DNA of 7,274 nucleotides, from positions 1 to 7,274 of the forward strand of contig JAHEOA010000215.1 of NCBI GenBank assembly GCA_018609825.1, read 5' to 3'. A model generated the notes under the pieces. The model saw nothing but the letters and a program-made list of their open reading frames with translations, searched no databases and was not told the origin of the DNA. Made by a program: the position numbers and the translations under genes. Source of the stretch: Candidatus Bipolaricaulota bacterium (GTDB lineage Bacteria > Bipolaricaulota > Bipolaricaulia > RBG-16-55-9). Within the stretch, counting starts at the first letter, position 1; the number at the start of each line of letters is the position of its first letter. Below, one piece after another: positions 1-6,030 of the stretch.

Positions 1-2363
1 TGAGCGGTGCCCTGAAAGCGCTGGTTTTGATCACTGCGATCGTCGTGTCGAGTGCGATGGCGATCCGGCCGCTGGCGGTCGCGCCCGCGTATCCCGAGAC
101 CCAATCGGGCGACTTCTCCGTGGAGCGCGCCCTGGCGGATCTGGAGGTCATCACGTCCCAGCCACGGTTTCCAGGATCAGCGGGGCATGCCGCTGCCGTC
201 GACTATCTCGCGGCCGAATTCGACGCCATGGGCCTCGACGCCGAGGTCACCGACACGCTTTCGGTCCACACGGGCGAAAACGGCGCCAACGTCGGCCGCG
301 CACGCAACGTCGTCGCTCGGATTGAGGGCACGGACAGCACCGGCGCCATCCTGCTCGCGGGCCATCTGGACACGGTCCATACCACGACCGCGGCCAGCGA
401 CTGCGGCGGCTGCTCCATCACAGTGCTGGAGACGGCCCGTGCCCTGTTGGATAGGCCGCCGCTGCGCAACGACGTCATTCTGCTCATGGAAGACGGCGAG
501 GAGACGACGCGCGCCGGGTCGCTGTCGTTCGTGAACGAGCACCCTTGGGCGAAAGACGTCCGCGTGGCGTTCAATCTCGAAGCCATGGGCACGCGGGGCG
601 GCTCGTTGCTCTACGTGACCGGACCCGGCAACGGCTGGCTGGTCCGCGAGGCCCTCTCGGCCATGCCTTCGCCCGTGGCCTACTCCTTCGCGAATGATCT
701 CGTCTGGCTCACGGGCACGGGCGGCTCCGACCTTGATCAGTTCCTGATGGCCGCCGAGGTCGGACTGGGTCTGGTCTATCTGGACAACGTTCCGGCCTAT
801 CACACCATGGCCGACAGCGTGGCCAACCTCGACCCGAACACGCTCGGACACCAGGGTTCGACGATGCTGGCGCTGGCACGCCATTTCGGCAATTTGCCGC
901 TGGACGGTGACCTTCAGAGCGAGGATGCCGTCTACTTCAATATGGCCGGCCACCAGGTCGTGCGCTACTCGGCCGGCATCGGGGTGGCGCTCGCGTTGCT
1001 GGCGGCCATCGGAACGCTGCTTCTTATCGTCATCGGGGTTCGCCGACAGCCCTTGAACGGGCGGGACGTTCTCATCGGCGGCGTGACGTTCGTTCCGTTG
1101 GCGCTCGCCGCGACGGCGATCGTGGGGCTCATCTGGTATCTCATCCGGACGCTCGATCCCCGATTGCAGGTCTTCCTCATCGGCGTCTCCTACGATCGGC
1201 CCTGGTACACGCTGGCGTTCGTCGCGCTCACGGCGGGTCTCGTGATTGCCGGATTCCGGCTGTTCCGGCGGCGCAGCAGCGTGGACCTTGCGGTCGGCAC
1301 GCTCGTCTGGTGGGTCGCGCTGGCGATCTTGACGGCCTTCCGGCTTCCGGGGTCCAGTTACGCGTTCGCGCTGCCGGCACTCTTCGTCACCGGTGTCCTT
1401 GCCGTGCGGCTGTTCAACACCGACGCCTGGAGCTGGCCGAACACGGTCGTCACGGCCGTCGGCGTCGCGGGCGCCCTTCTGACGATGGGGCCGCTGATCA
1501 ACTTCCTGGGAATCTTCAGCGGACGGGCCGAGGTGCTGATGGGGCTTCCCGTCGTTGCCATGATGCCGGCCCCCCTTGCAGCTCTGTTGGCCGGACTTCT
1601 CTTGCCGGCGTTCGAACAGATCACGGGCGGCCGACGCGGCCTGGCGGCACTGTCCCTAGGGGGGTTCGCCGCCATCGTACTGAGCGGCGTCGCTCTCACG
1701 GCCGACTTCAACGAGGCTCGGCCCAAGCCGAACATGGTCGCCTACGTTATGGACGCCAATGCCGGCGAGGCCCATTGGGTGACGGGCGCAGCCGCCGTCG
1801 GCGATCAGCGCAGGTCGCTCTTGGACGAGTGGGCGATCCAGTTCCTCGGCAACGACCCCGAAGAGACGCTCTACAGCCCCTGGGGTGCGCCCATGCCGGC
1901 CACGGTTCCGGCATATCGCAGCCTCGCGCCCGCGCTCGACTTGGCCCCGGCAACGGTCGACGTTCTGGCGGACAGCAGGGACGAAACGGGCCAACGGCAC
2001 CTCCGCTTGCGCATCGCCTCACCTCGCAGCGCGCCCGTGATGGTCGCTCAGTTCAGCAGCGACGGCGCGTTCGTTCGCGGCACCATCGCAGGGAAACCGT
2101 TGGGAAACGTCAGCGCTGAGGCGCCCAAATCGAAACTCTTTGCTCTCACCCAAGCCGCCGCTGGCGACGGCCTCGACGTGGAACTGACCCTGCTGGACGC
2201 CTCATCCGTCACGGTGGAGCTGGAGGATCGATTCTACGCGCTTCCCGAAATCGACGGCGTGTCCATTCAGCCCCGGCCGTCCTGGATGATGCCCTCGCCG
2301 ACGTTCGTGAGCGACGCGACGATCGTGCGGAACACGATCACGATCCCCGAAAGGAGACCATGA
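1..2363 (+). CDS. Membrane-anchored M28-family zinc aminopeptidase with multi-helix C-terminal half (5' end at window edge)
   Basis: Predicted di-zinc exopeptidase of family M28 fused to a membrane domain, similar in layout to eukaryotic ERMP1/Fxna. Numbering is from the TTG at 27. The frame stays open to base 1. Bases 1-2 (TG) are the end of a codon that would be ATG, GTG or TTG, followed by SGALKALVLITAIVV, so the true start probably lies one base outside the window and gives an N-terminal anchor or signal helix. The peptidase domain spans about 30-290. Likely metal ligands are H113 (HLDTV), D125 (SDCGG), E159 or E158 (EDGEE, which also holds the catalytic Glu), E185 (NLEAMG) and H259 (YHT); the family SD..F motif is at 234-239. 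About eight membrane helices lie at 312-558. A soluble tail, 560-778, matches no domain I recognise. The active site and tail probably face outside the cytoplasm. The only cysteines are C126 and C129. The family call is firm; the substrate is unknown. Confidence 0.9.
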   Translation, partial: SGALKALVLITAIVVSSAMAIRPLAVAPAYPETQSGDFSVERALADLEVITSQPRFPGSAGHAAAVDYLAAEFDAMGLDAEVTDTLSVHTGENGANVGRARNVVARIEGTDSTGAILLAGHLDTVHTTTAASDCGGCSITVLETARALLDRPPLRNDVILLMEDGEETTRAGSLSFVNEHPWAKDVRVAFNLEAMGTRGGSLLYVTGPGNGWLVREALSAMPSPVAYSFANDLVWLTGTGGSDLDQFLMAAEVGLGLVYLDNVPAYHTMADSVANLDPNTLGHQGSTMLALARHFGNLPLDGDLQSEDAVYFNMAGHQVVRYSAGIGVALALLAAIGTLLLIVIGVRRQPLNGRDVLIGGVTFVPLALAATAIVGLIWYLIRTLDPRLQVFLIGVSYDRPWYTLAFVALTAGLVIAGFRLFRRRSSVDLAVGTLVWWVALAILTAFRLPGSSYAFALPALFVTGVLAVRLFNTDAWSWPNTVVTAVGVAGALLTMGPLINFLGIFSGRAEVLMGLPVVAMMPAPLAALLAGLLLPAFEQITGGRRGLAALSLGGFAAIVLSGVALTADFNEARPKPNMVAYVMDANAGEAHWVTGAAAVGDQRRSLLDEWAIQFLGNDPEETLYSPWGAPMPATVPAYRSLAPALDLAPATVDVLADSRDETGQRHLRLRIASPRSAPVMVAQFSSDGAFVRGTIAGKPLGNVSAEAPKSKLFALTQAAAGDGLDVELTLLDASSVTVELEDRFYALPEIDGVSIQPRPSWMMPSPTFVSDATIVRNTITIPERRP

Positions 2364-2368
2364 CCTGA
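2351..2368 (+). promoter_or_regulatory. Orphan Shine-Dalgarno and ATG that stops after two codons
   Basis: AAGGAG at 2351-2356 is followed three bases later by ATG at 2360. This ATG overlaps the TGA stop of the M28 gene in the ATGA arrangement typical of translational coupling. The frame reads Met-Thr and then stops at 2366-2368. It looks like the start site of a lost or mutated downstream gene, or a non-functional chance match. The neighbouring gene at 3577 uses a similarly short spacing (AGGAGG plus four bases), so the spacing is not disqualifying here. Confidence 0.4.
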
Positions 2369-2530
2369 CGCCATGTTTCGATATGGCAGTCCAACCATTC
2401 GCAAAACTCGGACTGGAAGATCTGCCTTGCGTTGGGCTGATGAGCAAGGAAAAGCCTCGTTGCGCGCCATCGACTCGGGAGAATGCCTCAGCAGCGATGG
2501 CGTAAACACGGATTGTGGGGGAGGACCACG
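2369..2530 (+). other. Intergenic stretch with no convincing gene
   Basis: This separates the M28 gene from the CPBP gene and is visibly less GC-rich than its surroundings. A 53-codon frame (2373-2534) ends in an ATGA overlap with the next start, but only about half of its third positions are G or C and it has no recognisable protein features. I found no clear -35/-10 promoter pair and no hairpin with a T run. The end of the stretch carries the ribosome binding site of the next gene, GGGGGAGG at 2517-2524. Confidence 0.5.
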
Positions 2531-3454
2531 ATGATCAAAGGCCACAGCTACAAGCCGACCGCCTATTTTGCGGCGACGTTCCTTGCGACGTTTGTGCTCT
2601 GGTTCGCCGGCGCCTATGTGAGCTTCCAGGACAGCTCAGGCACGCATATGCTCCTGATGCTGCCGGGTTTGATGGCCCCATTTCTCATCTCGCTCGTCTT
2701 CATCGTCAGGTCGAGACACCCCGAACTGATGAGGGACTTCGTCAACCGCCTCGTCAATCCCCGATTGATCAAACCCAGAACGCTGCCCGTCCTGTTTCTG
2801 ATCATGCCGCTCGCCGTTCTCGTGTCCATCCTGCTGTCGCTGCTGGTCGGGGAATCGACGTCGCAGTTCCAACTGGCGGAAGGGTTTTCGTTCTCGACGG
2901 GATTCGTGCCTGTCCTGCTGCTGCTCCTGATGGCCGCGGCGTTTGAGGAGCTCGGGTGGCGGGGCTACGCCTTCGACAGCCTGCAAAGCCGCTTCACCCT
3001 CTTCACGGCCTCCATCGTCTTTGGCCTCCTCTGGTCGCTCTGGCACTTGCCCTTGGCGTTCGTCAACCACTCCTACCAGTACGAGATTATCCAGGAGAGC
3101 CTCTGGTTCGGCCTGAACTTCTTCGTCAGCATCGTTCCGTTGGGAATCATCATCACCTGGATATGCATCAAAAACGGGAAGAGCGTCCTCGCAGCCGTCC
3201 TCTTCCACTTCATCGTCAACATCTCGCAGGAGATGTTGAACATGTCGCAGATCACCAAGTCCATCGAGACGGGCGTCCTCGTGGTCGCGGCCGCCGCCGT
3301 CATCGTGCTCGATAAGGAGACGTTCTTCTCGCGCGGGCATCTGATGGGCAGGACTGACCCGAGCACTCGGCAACAGACGACGTATGGAGTCGAGACCGGG
3401 CTGGGCGAGACGGCGATTTCGTCCGCCGTGGCCGAGGAGCAGGGCCAACATTGA
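2531..3454 (+). CDS. CPBP-family intramembrane glutamic endopeptidase (Rce1/CAAX-like), copy 1
   Basis: A multi-pass membrane protease of the CPBP (Abi, Rce1-like) family, 307 residues. All three family motifs are present: EELGWR with E139, E140 and R144; H172 in LLWSLWHLP; and H226/N230 in FHFIVN. These form the presumed glutamate/histidine active site inside the membrane. Hydrophobic segments lie near 11-30, 40-59, 85-107, 125-140, 156-178, 192-213, 217-232 and 247-260. A polar tail of about 40 residues (268-307) lies beyond the usual domain end. I chose the ATG at 2531 because GGGGGAGG lies six bases upstream; the in-frame ATG at 2483 would add 16 unconserved, basic residues. Family members mature prenylated proteins in eukaryotes and are linked in bacteria to bacteriocin immunity and peptide processing, but no such partner is visible here. 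It is probably co-transcribed with the genes downstream to 5322. Confidence 0.92.
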   Translation: MIKGHSYKPTAYFAATFLATFVLWFAGAYVSFQDSSGTHMLLMLPGLMAPFLISLVFIVRSRHPELMRDFVNRLVNPRLIKPRTLPVLFLIMPLAVLVSILLSLLVGESTSQFQLAEGFSFSTGFVPVLLLLLMAAAFEELGWRGYAFDSLQSRFTLFTASIVFGLLWSLWHLPLAFVNHSYQYEIIQESLWFGLNFFVSIVPLGIIITWICIKNGKSVLAAVLFHFIVNISQEMLNMSQITKSIETGVLVVAAAAVIVLDKETFFSRGHLMGRTDPSTRQQTTYGVETGLGETAISSAVAEEQGQH

Positions 3455-3567
3455 CAACAGAGACCCTCGGGCTTGGCACGCTCGGGCAGAACTGGCAGAT
3501 GGTCGTGCTGACAGCTCTAGGACTGGCGCTCCTCTGGAGGGCAAAATGGCGCCAACCAAGCTCTTGA
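3451..3567 (+). CDS. Candidate 38-residue single-pass membrane protein
   Basis: A short frame starting with TTG at 3451, whose TTGA overlaps the stop of the CPBP gene by four bases. GAGGAG (3434-3439) and AGGG (3441-3444) lie just upstream, the latter six bases from the start. The product would begin MTTETLGLGTLGQNW, continue with a hydrophobic stretch QMVVLTALGLALLW, and end in a basic tail RAKWRQPSS, the layout of a small one-helix membrane protein with its C-terminus inside. About 26 of 38 third positions are G or C (17 of the first 20), which looks like coding sequence. Its stop falls inside the ribosome binding site of the next gene, nine bases before that start, so it fills the gap almost exactly. 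I do not recognise a family. It could instead be a chance frame or a relic of a larger gene. Confidence 0.5.
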   Translation: MTTETLGLGTLGQNWQMVVLTALGLALLWRAKWRQPSS

Positions 3568-3576
3568 GGAGGGATC

Positions 3577-4422
3577 ATGCTCTGGCGTCAAGTTCTCATG
3601 ATTGTCGGCTTCTTGCTGATCTCGGGCGGCGCCGTCTTGATTTACGCGTTCCACCAGCAGGTGGGCCAAGAGATCGAGGCATTGCTCGATCAGTTCGACG
3701 AATCGCCATCACGCACCGTTGCCCTCGCTGACCACGAGGACATTCCGGTGCCGGTTCAACGATATTTTGAGGCGATCGGGATCGAGGCCCAACCCGTCAT
3801 CCGATCCGTGCGGTTGAAACAGCGCGGCCAAATGCGGACGAGTCCGGAGGGCGGTTGGATCCCCATCGAGGCCGAGCAATACATCACGGTTGAGCCGCCC
3901 GGCTTCGTCTGGCTGGCCAAGACGCGGGTCATGGGCGTTCTCCCCATGTGGGTCCGCGATCGGTTCATCGACGGCCACGGCGAGATGTGGATCCGGCCGC
4001 TGGGGCTCGTCACGCTTGGCCGAAGCGCTGGACCGGAGATCGATCAGGGGACAATGCTGCGCTATCTGGCGGAGATGGCCTGGTTGCCCACGGCCCTGCT
4101 GCCGAGCGAGCGTCTCCAGTGGGAGGCAATCGACGACCGCAGCGCAAGAGCCATCCTCACACTGGCCGACAGATCCGTCGACGCCACCTTCGAGTTCGGG
4201 CCATCGGGACTGATCCAACGAGTGGAATCGCAGCGCTACTACGACACGGGCAATGGCTACGACCTCAAACGCTGGAGCGGGGTTCACTCCGACTATCGCG
4301 AGGTCGAGGGGATGTTGATTCCCACCGGCGCGGAACTGACCTGGCATCTCCACGACGGGGACTTCACCTGGTTGAGGCTGGAGATCACTGACATCGAATT
4401 CGACAATCCGACGCGCTACTGA
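3577..4422 (+). CDS. Membrane-anchored DUF6544-like protein of unknown function
   Basis: A 281-residue protein with one N-terminal helix (about 5-25, MLWRQVLMIVGFLLISGG) followed by a soluble domain, probably extracytoplasmic. The pattern resembles the DUF6544 family (formerly DUF6920): IPVPVQRYFEAIG at 56-68, RLKQRGQMR at 79-87, PPGFVWLA at 107-114, and LRYLAEMAWLPTALLP at 161-176, followed by a beta-rich C-terminal half ending in ..TRY. The alternating strand pattern suggests an LppX/LolA-like or lipid-binding fold, but this is a guess and no enzymatic residues stand out. The start at 3577 follows GAGGAGGG (3566-3573) at short spacing. The next gene begins 18 bases after the stop, so co-transcription with the CPBP gene and the following membrane protein is likely. 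I am fairly sure of the family and have no function to offer. Confidence 0.8.
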   Translation: MLWRQVLMIVGFLLISGGAVLIYAFHQQVGQEIEALLDQFDESPSRTVALADHEDIPVPVQRYFEAIGIEAQPVIRSVRLKQRGQMRTSPEGGWIPIEAEQYITVEPPGFVWLAKTRVMGVLPMWVRDRFIDGHGEMWIRPLGLVTLGRSAGPEIDQGTMLRYLAEMAWLPTALLPSERLQWEAIDDRSARAILTLADRSVDATFEFGPSGLIQRVESQRYYDTGNGYDLKRWSGVHSDYREVEGMLIPTGAELTWHLHDGDFTWLRLEITDIEFDNPTRY

Positions 4423-4440
4423 CATCGAAAGGACCGACGA

Positions 4441-5322
4441 ATGGAAATGCCTCGGACGGTGTTCGTGCTCTCGTTCATCATCATCGCTCTGGCGGCCGTC
4501 GCTGCCGGCGTCGGTCTGTTTTGGGGCGGTCCCGACGGCCCGGAGACGTTCACCACGGTCCGTGGCGACACGATCGAGATGTACGGAGACGGGCTTTATC
4601 GCCACGACTCGTTGTTCACCGGAGCCGCCCACAAGGGCCAAGACACGGTGACGCTGCTGTTGGGCATTCCGCTGCTGGCGGTCAGCCTGTGGCTCTCCCG
4701 GCGCGGCTCTTGGCGCGGCGGGCTGTTGTTGGTGGGGACGCTGGCGTACTTCCTGTACGTCTACGTCACGATGGCCTTCAATGCCGCGTTCAACGAGCTG
4801 TTCCCCGTCTACGTGGTGCTCTTCTCCGCCAGTCTCTTCGCGTTCGTGGCCGCGTTTGCCTCGCTCGACCATCAGGCCCTGCAGGCCCGCCTCTCGACCG
4901 AGATGCCGCGTCGTGACCCGGCCGTGTTCATGATCGCCAGCGGCGTCGTCACGCTCGGGGTCTGGCTCACGATGGTGCTGGACGCCCTCGAGGGAGACAC
5001 GGCAACGACGTTGAGGAGCTCAACCACCATGGTCACCCACGCGCTCGACATCGGCGTCATCACGCCGGCGGCGATCCTGGCGGGGATCCTCATCCTGCGT
5101 CGACGGGCGCTCGGGGTTCTCGTCGCCATGTCGCTGCTCGTGGTGGAGATCATGCTGACGCCGCTGATCCTGGCGCAGACGGTTTTTCAACTCTCAGCCG
5201 GGATCTCGTTCACGACCGCCGAAATCGTCGGCCCGATCTCCGGCTTCGTGGCGATCAGCCTGCTGGCGATCGGGGTGACGGCCACGATCCTGCGCGGCGT
5301 CGCCGACCTCGCGCGCGCGTGA
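4441..5322 (+). CDS. Eight-helix membrane protein, function unknown
   Basis: A 293-residue integral membrane protein with predicted helices near 7-29, 67-85, 92-112, 119-141, 160-181, 200-219, 223-249 and 262-285. The loop between helices 1 and 2 (about 30-66) is the only sizeable soluble part and is rich in Asp, Gly and Tyr (RGDTIEMYGDGLYRHDSLF), followed by GAAHKGQD at the membrane edge. Helices 3-4 contain an aromatic/Asn patch, YFLYVYVTMAFNAAFNELF. I recall similar unnamed bacterial membrane proteins but no assigned role. There is no transporter signature, no heme-ligand pattern I trust, and no protease motif. The ATG at 4441 has GAAAGGA seven bases upstream. It is the last gene of the plus-strand block and ends 12 bases from the convergent frame on the other strand. 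Confidence 0.8.
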   Translation: MEMPRTVFVLSFIIIALAAVAAGVGLFWGGPDGPETFTTVRGDTIEMYGDGLYRHDSLFTGAAHKGQDTVTLLLGIPLLAVSLWLSRRGSWRGGLLLVGTLAYFLYVYVTMAFNAAFNELFPVYVVLFSASLFAFVAAFASLDHQALQARLSTEMPRRDPAVFMIASGVVTLGVWLTMVLDALEGDTATTLRSSTTMVTHALDIGVITPAAILAGILILRRRALGVLVAMSLLVVEIMLTPLILAQTVFQLSAGISFTTAEIVGPISGFVAISLLAIGVTATILRGVADLARA

Positions 5323-5337
5323 GCCCACGGAGGCTCA
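5320..5337. terminator. Possible bidirectional terminator hairpin between convergent genes
   Basis: TGAGCC at 5320-5325 and GGCTCA at 5332-5337 form a six-base-pair stem with a six-base loop. The plus-strand stop TGA and the minus-strand stop (TCA on this strand) occupy the two outer ends. Alternating CGCGCG at 5312-5317 and 5342-5347 could extend pairing beyond a short internal loop. There is no T run on either side, so intrinsic termination is uncertain. Confidence 0.35.
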
Positions 5338-5547
5338 GAGCCGCGCGATCAGCTCGCCCCGTCGAAAGGTGCGCGCGCCGTAGCGCAGCAGCCAGAGGTC
5401 GACGATCCAGAGCACCAGGCCCAATAGTGCGACAGTCCCCGTGCCCATGACCATCACGCCCGTGGCCTGTCCGATCACGAGTAAAGCGACACGTCGTCGC
5501 GGAGCCGTTCAGACGATCGCGGCCACTGCCGACAGGATCACCCGCAT
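5335..5547 (-). pseudogene. Short membrane-protein-like frame with one in-frame TGA
   Basis: Starting two bases after the GNAT stop, ATG at 5547 reads MRVILSAVAAIV, meets TGA at 5511-5509, and continues in the same frame as TAPRRRVALLVIGQATGVMV, then a hydrophobic helix (TVALLGLVLWIVDLWLL) and a basic end (RYGARTFRRGELIARL), stopping at 5337-5335. Without the TGA it would be a 70-residue protein with two or three membrane segments and proper basic flanks. The position, two bases behind the GNAT, is what a co-transcribed gene would have. The helix ending WIVDLWLL loosely resembles TM2-domain proteins, and the basic end resembles the C-termini of ABC-2 permeases; neither is established. It may be a pseudogene, a sequencing error, or a shorter gene using the GTG at 5478 or a nearby later start. 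Confidence 0.45.
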
Positions 5548-5549
5548 GA

Positions 5550-6026
5550 TCAACCGTCAAGCCGCTTCTCCATCATGACGTTCGTCTCCGCGTAGCCGAG
5601 GTCGGCATAGAGCGCCCGAGCGGCCGTGTTGTGCCCGAAGACGTGGAGCTTGATCGTGTCCAGCCCCAGCTCGCGGGCCTTGGCTTCCGCGGCCTCCATG
5701 GCGGCACGGCCGTACCCTTGCCGACGGAAGCCGTCAAAGATGAGGATCTCGTAGACGAACGCGTGGCGATCGGCGTTCGCTTCCACGCGCTCGGCCAGCC
5801 AGAGCCAGCCGACCGAGGTCCCATCCCGGCGCTCGATCCGGAACAGGTGATGCTCGGGCGTGGCCGCGCCCTCGGGCAGCAGCATGTCCAAGGTCTCCTC
5901 CGCGAGCCGGTACGCCTCCTTGGCGTTCCAGTTGCCCGCCCGCACCTTCTCGTCCGCGTAATTGCGGACGGCGTGGGCACGGTAATCGGCGAACTCGGCC
6001 TCGGTCATCGGCCGCAAGCCGACCAT
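5550..6026 (-). CDS. GNAT-family N-acetyltransferase
   Basis: A 158-residue cytoplasmic acetyltransferase of the GNAT fold. The acetyl-CoA pyrophosphate-binding signature is RRQGYG at 101-106, following strand 4 (FVYEILIFDGF), with the helix AAMEAAEAKARELGL after it. The C-terminal part, LHVFGHNTAARALYADLGY (about 127-145), is the usual strand 5/helix 4 region, with N133 and Y140 in the typical positions. The N-terminal half starts with LRPMTEAEF and has a helical region (about 20-50), common in this type. I prefer the ATG at 6026 because GAGGAGG (6037-6043 on the complementary strand) lies ten bases upstream and the CPBP stop is only four bases away. The in-frame ATG at 6056 would overlap the CPBP gene by 26 bases and add ten residues. 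The acceptor substrate cannot be read from the sequence. Confidence 0.9.
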   Translation of the reverse strand: MVGLRPMTEAEFADYRAHAVRNYADEKVRAGNWNAKEAYRLAEETLDMLLPEGAATPEHHLFRIERRDGTSVGWLWLAERVEANADRHAFVYEILIFDGFRRQGYGRAAMEAAEAKARELGLDTIKLHVFGHNTAARALYADLGYAETNVMMEKRLDG

Positions 6027-6030
6027 GTCC

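Noticed and set aside
2373..2534. 53-codon plus-strand frame ending in an ATGA overlap with the CPBP start
   Set aside because: Third positions are only about half G or C, unlike neighbouring genes, there is no Shine-Dalgarno site, and the product has no recognisable features.
2636..3559. 307-residue minus-strand frame opposite CPBP copy 1
   Set aside because: It has low-complexity charged composition (runs of E, D, R, Q), as expected opposite a hydrophobic protein, and no domain.
2364..3600. Bacteriocin precursor or immunity cassette around CPBP copy 1
   Set aside because: There is no Gly-Gly leader peptide, ABC exporter or modification enzyme; the 38-codon ORF lacks a leader/core layout.
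3709..4872. 387-residue minus-strand frame opposite the DUF6544-like and membrane-protein genes
   Set aside because: It is a GC-rich antisense shadow: highly charged His/Gln/Arg/Glu composition, no domain, and it spans two well-supported genes.
5509..5511. Selenocysteine or genetic-code reassignment at the in-frame TGA
   Set aside because: TGA is the ordinary stop for every other gene end in the window, and I see no convincing selenocysteine-insertion hairpin after it.
5255..5560. 101-residue minus-strand frame in the convergent region
   Set aside because: It crosses the end of the plus-strand membrane gene and has His/Arg/Gly-rich shadow composition; the neighbouring frame with the hydrophobic helix is the more protein-like one.
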